DNA of 64,000 bases from Chaetoderma sp. LZ-2023a. Lineage: Eukaryota > Mollusca > Caudofoveata > Chaetodermatida > Chaetodermatidae. This document shows, piece by piece, positions 23,831-34,309 of the stretch. The stretch lies in contig CM067360.1 of assembly GCA_034401795.1 (NCBI GenBank), positions 122,436,430 through 122,500,429 on the forward strand. The letters run 5' to 3'. Under the pieces are notes generated by a model that did no database searches, was not told the origin of the DNA, and saw nothing but the letters and a program-made list of their open reading frames with translations. The translations under genes were made by a program, and so were the position numbers. Position 1 is the stretch's first letter, and the number at the start of each line of letters is the position of its first letter.

Positions 23831-24809
23831 GGCTTTTCTGAGCAAGCAGCCATGTTCATGGCTAAAGCCAGGAGGGGGTCAACCTCCAGAGCATATAATT
23901 ATAAAATCAACAGATTTGCAGAATGGTGCTCAAAAAGATGTATTAATCCAATGGATTCATCTATTCAGGTAGTAGCCGATTTCCTCTGTCACCTGTATGA
24001 TGCCTATAGCCTCAAGCCTAACTCTATTGCTGGCTATAAGTCAGCTTTAATGACAGTTATCCCTTGCTTGGCTAATAGGGGAAGTGATGAAGTAAATACA
24101 TTAAATACTTTAATCAAAGGCATGGGCAATCTAAGACAAAGGAATCCCCCAGTGATTCCGTCTTGGAGTTTATCACTAGTGCTTCAGGTGCTAGCTGATA
24201 GGCCGTTTGAACCACTAAGCTCCATTTCTATGAAAATGTTGATGCTTAAAACTATTTTTAATTGCTGCGGCCTCGGCTAGGTGTAGGAGTGAGATTCATG
24301 CCTTGTCAGCCGAGGCAGACCGTTTTGTGGTTACAGGGGACGGCGTTAGGCTTCTACTCAGGATAAATTTCATGGCGAAAAACCAGTCTTTGAAATATCC
24401 GGGTGAACCGATAATTTTACCAGCTTTGACTAGGTTTGATCCTAATTCCAAACTATGGTGTCCAGTCCGAGCATTAATCCGGTACAAACAACGTACTCAA
24501 GATTGGCGGACGGACCCAACAGCGTTATGGTTGTCATATATTGAGCCTCATGGCAGGGCGTCAAAGGACACCATTTCCAGGTGGATTGTAGAGTGTATTC
24601 AATTTTGTCATAAATCCGCCACAGGTAAACAAGTTGACATGGCCAAGGCTCACAGTGTCCGAGGTGTAGTGGCTTCCACTGCCCTATTTAATGGGGTACC
24701 TGTGGATGACATTATGTCAGTAGCTCAGTGGCACTGTGAGTCAAGTTTTACCGACCATTATCTCCGTGACACCTCGAATCCTCTCGCCATATCGATTTTG
24801 AAAAGCTAA
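23790..24809 (+). CDS. DIRS copy 2 tyrosine recombinase region (fossil part)
   Basis: Core-binding-like sequence (RGSTSRAYNYKINRFAEWC) followed by a catalytic part with AHSVRG and QWHCESSFTDHYLRD near the end. Very similar to the same region of copy 3. Confidence 0.88.
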
Positions 24810-25342
24810 TCTAGGTGTACATATTTTAATGAGGTATCCTCATTTTTTATATATTTCACATTTAATCAATGGAAACATCTACTTTATGGGCTGCATCAGT
24901 CTTCACCAATGGGGAGATGATGACAGCACCAATCTTCCACAAGGTCAGTCCTGTGTGTGTTGTCCATGGTTTTTTGTAATGTCACGTGACCCTTCGTTAT
25001 TAATATGGTGATGGTACGTGTTTTATGTGGTTCATTATTGAGAGTATACGAAAATGTAGCCTTTTCATTTAATGTCCTATAGTACATGGCACTTGTACGT
25101 AGAGAGCGTATGGGACATTGAGGTCATTCAGTCTTCCTCCCAAGAGGAGGGTGGGGGAGCGCTTATGACTTTTGGTCATCCCTCAGCCATCGGTTTGTGT
25201 TAGCTGATGTTTTCCTATCTATTCCTGATTGTGTTTCCACACAATTTCAGAAGTTTAAGTGCCTTAATCGCAGAAAAGCGCATAGGGAAGAGCTGGTCTT
25301 TTGACCTCGCCTCCCTCCCGCCGAATTCACTGACGAATTCTG

Positions 25343-25446
25343 GCAATATCAAAGAGTATTAGGGAGGTAAGTATACTCTTGAAGTGAAATAAACGAAATC
25401 ACGGATTTCTTTTTTCACGAGAGAGTTGATACTTACCTCCCTAATA
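25343..25446 (+). repeat. DIRS copy 2 internal complementary region
   Basis: Contains the complement of the left end (AGTATACTCTTGAAGTGAAA) fused to the complement of a right extension (CACGAGAGAGTTGATACTTA). In DIRS-1 this region is thought to template closure of the ends into a circle. Confidence 0.85.
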
Positions 25447-25512
25447 CGGACCCAGCCTCTCCGCCCCACTGAGGCTTGGTCTTCAGGCTCTTATTATGTT
25501 GCATGTGTGTCA

Positions 25513-25690
25513 GCCAATAAATTAGTCAGAGGAAGTACTAGTCGGCGCATGCGCGGTGGTGGGGCTGGCATCCGCCTGACTGACCTCTGACTATCTGCCC
25601 ATAAGGGGCACCTTTCTTTTTAAATCTGAGTGTTTTATTAAGTGAAAGCCGATATTTAGCAATATCAAAGAGTATTAGGGAGGTAAGTAT
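25513..25690 (+). repeat. DIRS copy 2 right inverted terminal repeat
   Basis: From GCCAATAAATTAG to AGGGAGGTAAGTAT. The outer tip is a consensus-like 5' splice site with its GT at 25683. Confidence 0.92.
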
Positions 25691-25725
25691 GCAATCCTTT
25701 ATTGGTCTTCTTTATTTTCCTATAG

Positions 25726-25885
25726 GGTAATGATCATTTCGAACGCTCATCACACTGCCGCTACTGTTACCAACTAGATCCAGACTTGTACACTTGTGAT
25801 ACAAACACAATCTGCCGTGTTGTTTCTGCAGCTCGTAGCACATATATAGCCAGGTGCAGAGTCAAGAGCTCTGTGATTTGCATGG
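25726..25885 (+). CDS. TM2D3: TM2D3-type gene, second sure exon
   Basis: Bounded by TTTCCTATAG|GG and ATGG|GTATGT; it enters in phase 0 and leaves in phase 1. It encodes GNDHFERSSHCRYCYQLDP, then YTCDTNTICRVVS, and ends ARCRVKSSVICMG. The Cys pattern matches human TM2D3 (CRFCWQLPETDYEC, CTVRDHVHCLG). Together with the preceding exon it forms the Cys-rich extracellular part before the two membrane segments. The acceptor lies only 35 bp after DIRS copy 2, and its pyrimidine tract occupies almost all of that gap. The branch point may therefore lie within the transposon repeat. Confidence 0.91.
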
Positions 25886-26394
25886 GTATGTACTAGGGTT
25901 GCACAGTAACGTAATCTTTTAAAAATGATGACTGCGATGCACTTACATGTATCAGAAAATAAGTAAGAATGGGAATGATAATCCAGCATGTGCTTTATAA
26001 TTGTACCATAATTTCTTTAGGTAAGACAAATGAATGTCTCGCCTCCGAAGCAAAACTGAGACATAGGTATCACTTTTCCAGTTGTGGCAGTTTCAAGCCA
26101 TCAGCAGTAAGTTTTGAATTTGGTTAGTGGTACTAAACTTGGATGAATGGTGGGTTATGCTGTTAGGAATCCACACAATGACATTGATGTTAGAAGATCA
26201 AAGATCATGGTCACTGTTTGGTACCAACTATGTTTTGTCAAGGTTATGGTTTTACACGTACATGGTGGGCTATGATGTTAGAAGTCTGTATTATGATGTT
26301 GAGGTCACAAGGTCCAAAGTCAAGGTCAGTCTGACCTTGATGCAAAAACTGCTTTGTCAGATTGTTTTAGAACCTTTAAGCTTCTGCACCTTTT

Positions 26395-29080
26395 TATACC
26401 CCACCCAAAAAATTGGTGGGGGTATTATATGATGGCGTTTGCCGGAGGGCAGGCAGCTGGTAGCAGGCGGCTGTCAGAGAAGTTTCCGCATGATAACTCT
26501 GCTATCGTTTATCTGACACTGAAACTTCACACGATGATTGGACTAGGTCTGAGGAAGAAATTGATGATGATCTCAAATCCAAGATAGCTGCCAGCCAGCG
26601 GCGGTCATCTTGAAAATTGGTTTCCGCACATCAACTCCACTATCGTTTATAGGATCGCTCTGAAACGTCAGAGGATGATTGGACTAGGTCTGAGGAAGAA
26701 GCCTATCGAATTCGACAATGATTCGAAATCCAAGATGGCCGCCAGTGGCTGGCGGCCATCTTGAAAATTGGTTTCCGGATGATAACTCGTTATCGTTTAT
26801 CGGATCACATTGAAACTTGAATGGGTGGTAGAGCTGGGCGGTATTGATATTTACATGATGGTACCGGTACCATGAAAAAATACCGCGGTACCACGGTATA
26901 CTGTCATCTGAGCTTGAGGCATGCCACGAAATTAGAAAAAAAAATTCCATTTCCTTTTCACTTCCATCTCCAATCAACGGTAAACATAGGTAAAATAAAT
27001 AAATCGGCTTCCTGATTTAGAGAAGAAAAACATGGCTATTGCGACTGTTTAGTTTCACGATTTTATTAGGTCACTATTTTTATTGACTTAATATCATTCA
27101 CGGGGATATCGGTCAAAGGGTGTGGTCGACTCGCTAACTATAAACCCGCTGTCTGAGACATTGGGGTGCACTATTTTCAATCTGGATTGTTCTTGCTATT
27201 AATGCGTGCGACCAGCAAACGGTAAATTCTATTTTGGCAGTCGAGCTCTTTGATAAACAGAGTCCAGACAAAATCCGCGAGTATTTAAACATGGCGAGTG
27301 TTGTACGCTTTTATTTCTGTTGGAGTCGTATATTCTGTTACTCGCGAAAACAGGCCTATACACATACATATAACACGACATTGAACATAGCCGAATCCAA
27401 AGCTTCTGATAATTACCGAGTACCCGATGTGCAGACTCGTTACTCGCCATGCTTCACGTGAACAATGCGTGTAAAAAGCTATTTCCGCGAACTTCCGACG
27501 TGTAGCCAGTTGAAAAATGAATTACAAAAACTAAAACACTATAATTTTTAGGTGTCGTTACTTAAACTGGATTTAATCCGTAAAGAAATTTCTTAAAACA
27601 AGCCAGGAAAAAATAAAATAACGACTTCAACGCTGCTCGTTAATAAATTAGCACGTGATCAAAACGGCGCGAGCAAATACTACGTTTTAGTAAATTTTCA
27701 TTGATTAATTCAGCATAGTAATGTATTTTCCCACGGTCTAGTTAATGAACAACCAATCAGATACGTCTTTGCGAGATTGCTGTTGTGTTTGAATAGCACG
27801 CAGTTTGTATGTTAGTTTGTTATTCTAGCGTGTTTGTTCGGTGACAAAATGCTTGGAGTAATAAATTACAAATAATAGAAACGGGAATAGGGAATATATT
27901 ATAGTGTAATTACTACCGGCGGACGGCCAGAGAATGAGTTTAGATGTTTTAAATAAAGCAATTTTACCGTGAGACTTAAGACGTACGTTTGACATACAAT
28001 TCTGCCTGTCATTATTTTGTAATTGACGTCTTGATGTTTGTTTTTGCAACAACCCTTTCACCTGAACTCGGCTAATAGTTAGGGATGCCTGTATTTTTGG
28101 CACTATTAGCACTTATTTACCCTTGGTCAAGTCGGATTTTATGAATATATTTCTCAAATATTGCTCAAACATTATGGACGGTATTCACGGTATTTGGAAA
28201 TGTCAACGGTCACGGTATCGGTTCACGGTATACCGCGGTCCTCACGGTACTACCGTCAGACCGCCCAGCTCTAATGGGTGGTTGGACTAGGTAAGGGGAA
28301 GAATCCTATCAAAATTGATGATGATCCGAAATCCAGGATGGCCGCAAGCCACTGGCGGACATCTTGAAAATTGGTTTCGGCATGATAACTATTACCATTT
28401 TTTGGATCGCTTTGAAACTTCATAGGGTGATTGGACTAGGTATGTGGAAGAAGCCTATCGAAATTTGTGATGATCCGAAATCCAAGATGGGCACCAGGCA
28501 CCGGCGACCATTTTGAAAATTGATTTCTGGATTTTTCTGAATTTATCGAATTGCTTTGAAACTTCATAGGGTCATTGGACTAGGTCTGGGAAAGAAACCA
28601 ATGGAAATTGATGTGATCTGAAACCCAAGATGGCTGACAGCCACTGGCAGCCATCTTGAAAATTGGATTCCAGATTATAGCTCCGTTACCATTTATCAGA
28701 CTGCTTAGAAATTTCATAGGCTTGTTGAACTACATGTAGGTCTGGTATGTCTGGAGAAGAACCCTATCAAAAATGACGATAATTTCAAGTCCAAGATTTG
28801 TGGCCATCTTGAAATTATGGTACCGAGCGGTAACTCCAATTTTGTTAGGTTGATCGCTTTGAACATTCATAGGATTACTGGAGATGGACTGATGAAAAAA
28901 CTTATCGAATTTGAAGATGTTCCGAAATCCATTACAGTTTAGGAGATCGCTTTGAAACTTCAGACATGTCAGAATGACTGGTCTAGGTCTGAGGACGAAA
29001 TCACAATTTTTTGATAGCTCTCATTCATTGGTTTGTCATCGTGGCAGGGTATTATGCACCGTTTTCGGAGCTCTTGTTTC
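26395..29080 (+). repeat. Degenerate tandem repeat, about 165-bp unit, split by a hAT element
   Basis: It begins with ACCCCACCCAAAAAATTGG and GGGGGTATTAT and ends with GGTATTATGCACCG and GGAGCTCTTGT. Units share ATTGGACTAGGTCTGAGGAA, then GATCCGAAATCCAAGATGGC and CATCTTGAAAATTGGTTTCC. About eight or more diverged units are visible; the array is interrupted at 26829-28273. Confidence 0.8.
26829..28273. mobile_element. Non-autonomous hAT-type DNA transposon
   Basis: The termini TAGAGCTGGGCGGTA and CCGCCCAGCTCTA are inverted repeats. They are flanked by a perfect 8-bp direct duplication ATGGGTGG (26821-26828 and 28274-28281), the hallmark of hAT insertion. Subterminal ends are rich in CCGCGGTACCACGGTA-like words. 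The 1.45-kb interior has no transposase frame, so it would need a helper in trans. The perfect duplication suggests a relatively young insertion. Confidence 0.93.
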
Positions 29081-29149
29081 ATATTAATATGTGCAAATCT
29101 CATTTCAGAAAAATAATGCCACCCTGAGTAATAGATGGTCAATCCAATC

Positions 29150-29545
29150 TATCGCTCAATCATATAATGTCATAATCAACCAGGTCACATGTAGGCTGAC
29201 ATCCTAATCAATTACATCATGAATGGTGTGATTAAGTCCATCATACACGATTAATCCTCTGTCAAGTTAAAGAAATTCTATGTCTACTATTTAATAAACA
29301 TTCTGTTGAATATTTTGAAAGCAATTTAACTGGGCGCTTATGGCAGCAACAGTGCTCAATCAAATTAGTTTCAAAATATTCAACAGCTTACTTGTGTACC
29401 TGTTTAGTTTTCTGGAAATTCAGATTCAGGGATTGCAGGGATCGATCGATCCCAACATGGGAAAATCAATGGTGGAGTTTAGCTAGAGATGGGCGGGGCA
29501 TAGCTAAAACTGGATTCTTCCATTATCACTCCTAAGACGGAGACC
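29150..29545 (-). repeat. HP2-family MITE
   Basis: Reverse-strand copy. Its hairpin is at 29302-29392 (CTGTTGAATATTTTGAAAGC and its complement), followed by GATCGATCGATCCCAACA and GGCGGGGCATAGCTAAAAC. Confidence 0.85.
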
Positions 29546-29902
29546 ACGTTCATGTTTTATCTTTCATCAAAAGATGTATATTTGCAGGAGTTATTACCAT
29601 TAAACATTTTACATATATTAAAAATAAACTTCATTAATTTGGATGTTTCTGAGCAATAGACTATTGAACAGTCCTAATAACAATCATGGTGAAGTTGAAT
29701 ATTTTCTGAATATATTCACTTTCACCTGTATAAGTAGGTCATTCTTTCACAATAAAATAATAATTAATTTATCCAATGCTGTGCAAATAATACATATAGG
29801 TGGAATCGCTAACTCTTTTACATGTATATAATAAACTAGATAGTAGACTATTAGAACTTTGTCAGTTATTTGTACATAATCTAAGAATTACATGTACCTG
29901 AT

Positions 29903-30340
29903 TTAGGGCTGGGCAGTTTGGCCTAAAAGAAAACTGGTGACGGTATCACTAATTAAACCAGTTTAACAGAAATACCGGTTTACAGGACTAGAATAATCTA
30001 AAATAATTTGAAATATGGAAATATCTTGTTTTTATTAGCTACAGTGCATGTATTTTGCAATTTGACAACTGACATGAATTGCCATGAAATTAGAATGGTA
30101 ATTACATACGACTGTTCACTTCGATGCTTTCTATCTCAAAATAGTAGTTAAAATAAATAAAGTCTGGTTCATGTGATGTCCTGAAATTAACACCCTAACT
30201 ACTAAAATGTTGATTTTCAACACTGTTATTAGGGCACTATTTTTGAAAGCATCTTGATTACTGATATTGAGTCATTCATATATGTCTGATCACTGATAAA
30301 ATTGGAAATTGTGGACCTATTCTCAAATAAATTTCTCAGC
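29903..30340 (+). mobile_element. hAT-like element, left end and partial body
   Basis: It begins TAGGGCTGGGCAGTTTGGCC, followed by CCGGTTT-rich subterminal sequence, and matches the reverse-oriented element at 13170-15978 over about 400 bp. I could not place a right end before the exon at 30450. Confidence 0.65.
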
Positions 30341-30389
30341 ATATCATATTAATGGTCAAATTTGCTCAAGAAAATCTAAATCTCTGCTA

Positions 30390-30440
30390 CTATTATGAAA
30401 ATTTACGACTGGAATGATTGGCTCAGTAATCAAGCATGTT
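30390..30440. repeat. Half of an HP1 hairpin adjoining a TM2D3 exon
   Basis: GAAAATTTACGACTGGAATG and ATTGGCTCAGTAATCAAG match one arm of HP1; the second arm is absent. Exon sequence starts about 10 bp after it. Confidence 0.7.
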
Positions 30441-30449
30441 ATCTTTCAG

Positions 30450-30525
30450 GGAATCGTGAATTCAATAAAAACCTGCCATGCAACTGGACTGGAGGCTACA
30501 AGTGGTCAACTGCTCTTATGCTCAG
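30450..30525 (+). CDS. TM2D3: TM2D3-type gene, third sure exon (start of TM2 domain)
   Basis: Bounded by ATCTTTCAG|GG and CTCAG|GTCAGT; it enters in phase 1 and leaves in phase 2. It encodes NREFNKNLPCNWTGGYKW followed by STALMLS. Human TM2D3 has NRTFPKMLYCNWTGGYKW and STALALS at the same place, so this is a near-exact family match. It carries the conserved CNWTGGYKW block, which includes a potential N-glycosylation site, and the first residues of membrane segment 1. Confidence 0.94.
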
Positions 30526-31143
30526 GTCAGTATTATTAACTCCACTGGCCTGAAATCCCAATTGAGAATATGCCATGGCAACCATCGTCCATCAACTGTT
30601 TCTTTAAAAGACTCCTCATTAACTGCCTCGCCAATTTCAAACAAAATTTGCCTATAGCCATCTTGGATTTTCAAAAAATCTCCAGAAGTCAGTTAAAAGA
30701 CTGAAATCCTCATTAACTATTGGTCTAATTTCAACCAAACCTAGCTGAAATGACCCTGCAGTCATAGGCTTCTGCAGCTGTATTCATGAAAGGTAAGTAT
30801 GGAAAAATGTGCAAATAGTGCATAAAGTCCAAAATATTAATCCACCTACAGGAAATGTATATTTAGTCCTGTCTTCATGGCTACAATGTAGTCAGATCTT
30901 CTAAAAATCTGCTGGCACTTAGGCGGGCTTGTAATTTAGGCACTCTTCATGAATACAGCCCTTGAAGTTGTAATCTGATTACTCAATTTGTCAGTGCCCC
31001 TCTTGAATTTTGTGGAAAGTTAACTTTCGCTTTAAAAGACTACAGACTCTCATTAACGGCCTGGCCGATTTCAACCAAACCTGGCACAATTAACCCTATG
31101 GTAATAGACCGCCAAACATATATACCGGAATGTGAGATGATCT
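30526..31143. other. Intron sequence before DIRS copy 3
   Basis: Non-coding. Repeated phrases such as GACTCCTCATTAACTG and GATTTCAACCAAACCTGG point to an old dispersed or tandem repeat. It continues after the DIRS element at about 37985-38200, so copy 3 inserted into it. Confidence 0.6.
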
Positions 31144-31158
31144 TTTCACATCAAGAGT

Positions 31159-31335
31159 ATACTTACCTCCCTAATACTTTTGATATTGCTAAATATCGGC
31201 TTTCACTCAATAAACACTCAGATTAAAACAGTTAGGTGCCCCTACTGGGCAGGGAGTCAGAGTGTAGTCTGGCGGATGCCAGCCCCACCACCGCGCATGC
31301 GCAGACTAGCACTTCCTCTTTGCTAATTTATTGGC
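31159..31335 (+). repeat. DIRS copy 3 left inverted terminal repeat
   Basis: ATACTTACCTCCCTAATACT to GCTAATTTATTGGC, complementary to 37763-37939 with equal length. Confidence 0.95.
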
Positions 31336-32239
31336 AGAGAGTCTACACATGTTTTTGTGCTAGAGCTTTTCTTTACTCAATTCATAGTCTTTTTGTGTGA
31401 ATTTGGAAGTGATTATCCCTGATATAGATGGCAGAAAGGATGACTTCGCCAGAGGAGGGCCCAGGACCTTTAAATCAGGTGACTTCTAGTAAAATTAGCG
31501 AGTTTTTTCCCCGGTGTAATGTGTTTCCGGGACTCGTTTACCGTGATAAGCGCCTTGTTTAGTTGGTTTATTTCAACTAGGTGCTATATAATACTAATCT
31601 CTCTTTGTGTTTATGTCCACAGGTCTGTGTGACGATATGTAATGGACATCACATCAGCAGAGGGTTTGTTTCTCTCCACCATGGTTCCATTTCCTACTAA
31701 TACTGTTAGGTTATCTAACCAAAAATTTTATGTCCAGTGAGTCGGAGGCCTAGTATAAAGGTCTTCTCACTTTGCCCTCTTGATCCAATTCCTTCCCCTA
31801 GAGGTGGAGAGAGTTAAGAGGCGTTCAGTTGGTGGAGTGCTCCAGTTCATCACGTTGGATGGTTTGTCTATACAAAGTGTCAGGTATCTAATTATTGATA
31901 TGAGGTGATGTTAATTATTTAGAGAGGAAAGGGAGATAATTAACAGTATTTGCCATTGTTATCAGTATATATCTGATGGTTGTGTAGTCGAAATGTCCAT
32001 TCTGCACATGTTCTGGTTAGAGATACAATTCGTCCTTGCACTTGGATGTTTGTTGGGGATCGATTTTTTCCTGTCATAGGATTAATGACGTCATAATCAG
32101 CCTTGCTCTTTATTAACAATTAAAGTTTGTCCAAAGCTGGTTTTCTGATGAATATTGATCTTTATGATCATTTCCTTCTCTTGAGTTGGTTGAGTTTCTG
32201 AGCTTAACTAGATTGCTCATACTCCTCATCCTTTGCCCT

Positions 32240-34298
32240 GTTTCAGAGACCTGGTTGTGCGTCCTGTGGACGATTTTTGAAGGACAAGTTTGTGCCTCAT
32301 CTCTGTTATCAATGTAGCCCCTGTGGTCCCTTGCTTAATTGCGAGATATGTAAGCACTGGGGGGCGAGCTAATGTCCGAATTCTTGTGCTTGCAGGCGAA
32401 GGACAAGGTGGTGGAGGAGGAGAAGAAGAAGCAGAAAAGAGAGGGTGTGAGTAAGAAGGGTAAGAGGAAGGCCTCGTCCGCGGTGGACATGGAGGCCTTC
32501 CGGACCGAGATGTTGGGAGAGATGAGGAGGACAATAAAGGATTTGGTTCCAGAGTTGCTTCGTGGCATGCTTCCTGGACCAAATCCTTTGGGTGTCCTCA
32601 TCATCTGCTTCGGAGCAGGTAATCCCCACCTCTGAATCACCTTTCCTTAGTACGCTTCCGTTGTTCGAAGATTCAGAGGTGGCCCCATTAGAGGGGGCGT
32701 TCCACGACCCTGGCAGCAGGCTTAGTGCCGCGCCGAGGGGCCGTGGATGGTTGTCGCTGGAACCCGCGGGCTGCTTATCAGTCCAGGGGTATCCACACGC
32801 CGCGGGTGCCAGTACCTCCTATGGCACCTTCCCTGGCCAGTCCGGGTTAGCTCTCTTTGCTGACCCGGAGTCTAATCTGTGTGGCCAGGAGGATGAGGAT
32901 TACCTGTTGGGGTCGCCGTCTGAGGACGTGGCCATGGATTATGACGTCTGTGCACCCCTCGCGGGGAATACAGGCGACTTATTCCACGGTTCTACTCACG
33001 CAGGGGTAGAATCCACGGTTCAGACTGTGGCCCTGGGCGCTGAGGGCCAGCGTTACCACATACCTCGGCTTGCCGAGAGTGTCGCTGGTGCTGGCCGGGG
33101 CCGTGGTGGGGCGGTATGTGCCCCGCGCTCTACCACGGTGCCTGCTCCTGGTCAAGCCAGTGAGATTAGCATGCCGGTGTTGTCAGGCCCGCATGCTCTC
33201 CCTGGCTTGCCAGGGGTATCAGCGTATCCGCCGTCAAGCTCTGTTGCTTGCGCTCAGGAGGAAGACGAAGGCCCCCGTCTTGTAGAGCGCTCGCAGCTAG
33301 CCACGGAGGAGGATTGGTCTGACGCTTGCCAGTGGTTGGTGAGTGTTAGGCCAGATCTGCCCGTGGAGCAGTCGGCTAGCCAGCGTGACCACAGGCCGTG
33401 GTTAGCTGGTAAGCCTACTGCTAACGCTATGCCTTCTCTGCCGCTGGCAGAGCATGTCGTTGACATGTTCGAGGCGGCGGAGACGTCCATTAAGTCAAGT
33501 GGACGTCTCGCGAAGGCCCCGCGCAAGGTGGCCAGGCGTTGCCGCATCGTGCCCCTGGATTACCAGCGGTACGGTGTGGTACCTAAGCCGAGCGTGGATG
33601 ACCGCGCGGCTTTGGGTGAGGATGCGCGGCCAGGCTCCCGTTCTGACACGGGAGTCTTGTGTTCGAACGCGTTGCGTTCAGCAAATACCGCGTTGCGTGA
33701 TGCGGAGGAGAGTGGGAGGGCTTCGATTGCCGCTCTGTCCCACGTCTCCCAGCTGTTACAAGGGGTAGTAACAGCATCCGCATCGCGCCAGCCAAGTCCG
33801 GTCACAGTCCAGCGAGCCATCCAGGATGGTATCAACCTGGCGCTGGACTGTATGACTCGGGCGGTGACCAGGAGTGTCCGGGCAAGGCGCACATTTGCCT
33901 TGGACAATCTGTGCCTGTCCCAGGACCTGTACAATAGGCTACTGCGTACGCCTATGACAGGTCCTGGTCTCTTTGGAGGTGAGGGATGTCGACACCTCCA
34001 GGAGACGGTTACTCTGGTAAATAACCAGAGGGCGCTGCGCGAGCAGTTTGAGGTGCTTCGTCGTGCTAACGTTCGCGCCACACCCCCTGCGTATCGTCCC
34101 CTGCAGGCTCGAGGTGGTGGTGGCCAGGTCAGAGGCCAACCACCATCGCAGCGTCGGCCTCGGCCGCGTGCAATTCGGCCAGCAGCGAGGGGGGCGCAGG
34201 CTCCTCAGGCGCAGTCAGCCAGGCAGCCGCCCGCGCACCTCGGTGCGCGCGGTGCTGGTCGTGGCGCGCGAGGATCTGGGCGTGGTAATCGTTCCTGA
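32240..34298 (+). CDS. DIRS copy 3 gag-like region (fossil part)
   Basis: An upstream Cys cluster (CASCGRFL, CYQCSPCGP, CEICKHWG) leads to a Lys/Glu-rich segment and MDMEAFRTEMLGEMRRTIKD. A Pro/Gly-rich middle, the shared GPGLFGGEGCRHLQETVTLV block and an Arg/Gly-rich end (GARGAGRGARGSGRGNR) follow. The RGG-like end suggests RNA binding. Composition is more GC-rich than the flanking intron. Confidence 0.72.
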
Positions 34299-34309
34299 TG
34301 GGATGGTTA

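Larger units (their letters stand above)
18870..25690 (+). mobile_element. DIRS-type retrotransposon fossil, copy 2
   Basis: Parts in order: left extension (TTTCACTTCAAGAG), left inverted repeat (18885-19035), leader, gag-like region, RT/RNase H with methyltransferase-like tail, tyrosine recombinase, 3' region, internal complementary region (25343-25446), right inverted repeat (25513-25690). The internal region contains complements of the left end, as in Dictyostelium DIRS-1. The right extension predicted from it is not found beyond 25690. The element is broken, with a few breaks. It is closely related to copy 3 and more distant from copy 1. It inserted in the TM2D3 intron, in the sense orientation, and its right end lies 35 bp before the next exon. 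Confidence 0.93.
25886..30449. other. Intron made largely of repeats
   Basis: No coding sequence found. Its contents are a degenerate tandem repeat (about 26395-29080) split by a hAT element (26829-28273), an HP2 copy (29150-29545), a hAT-like end (29903 onward) and half an HP1 hairpin directly before the next exon. Confidence 0.75.
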
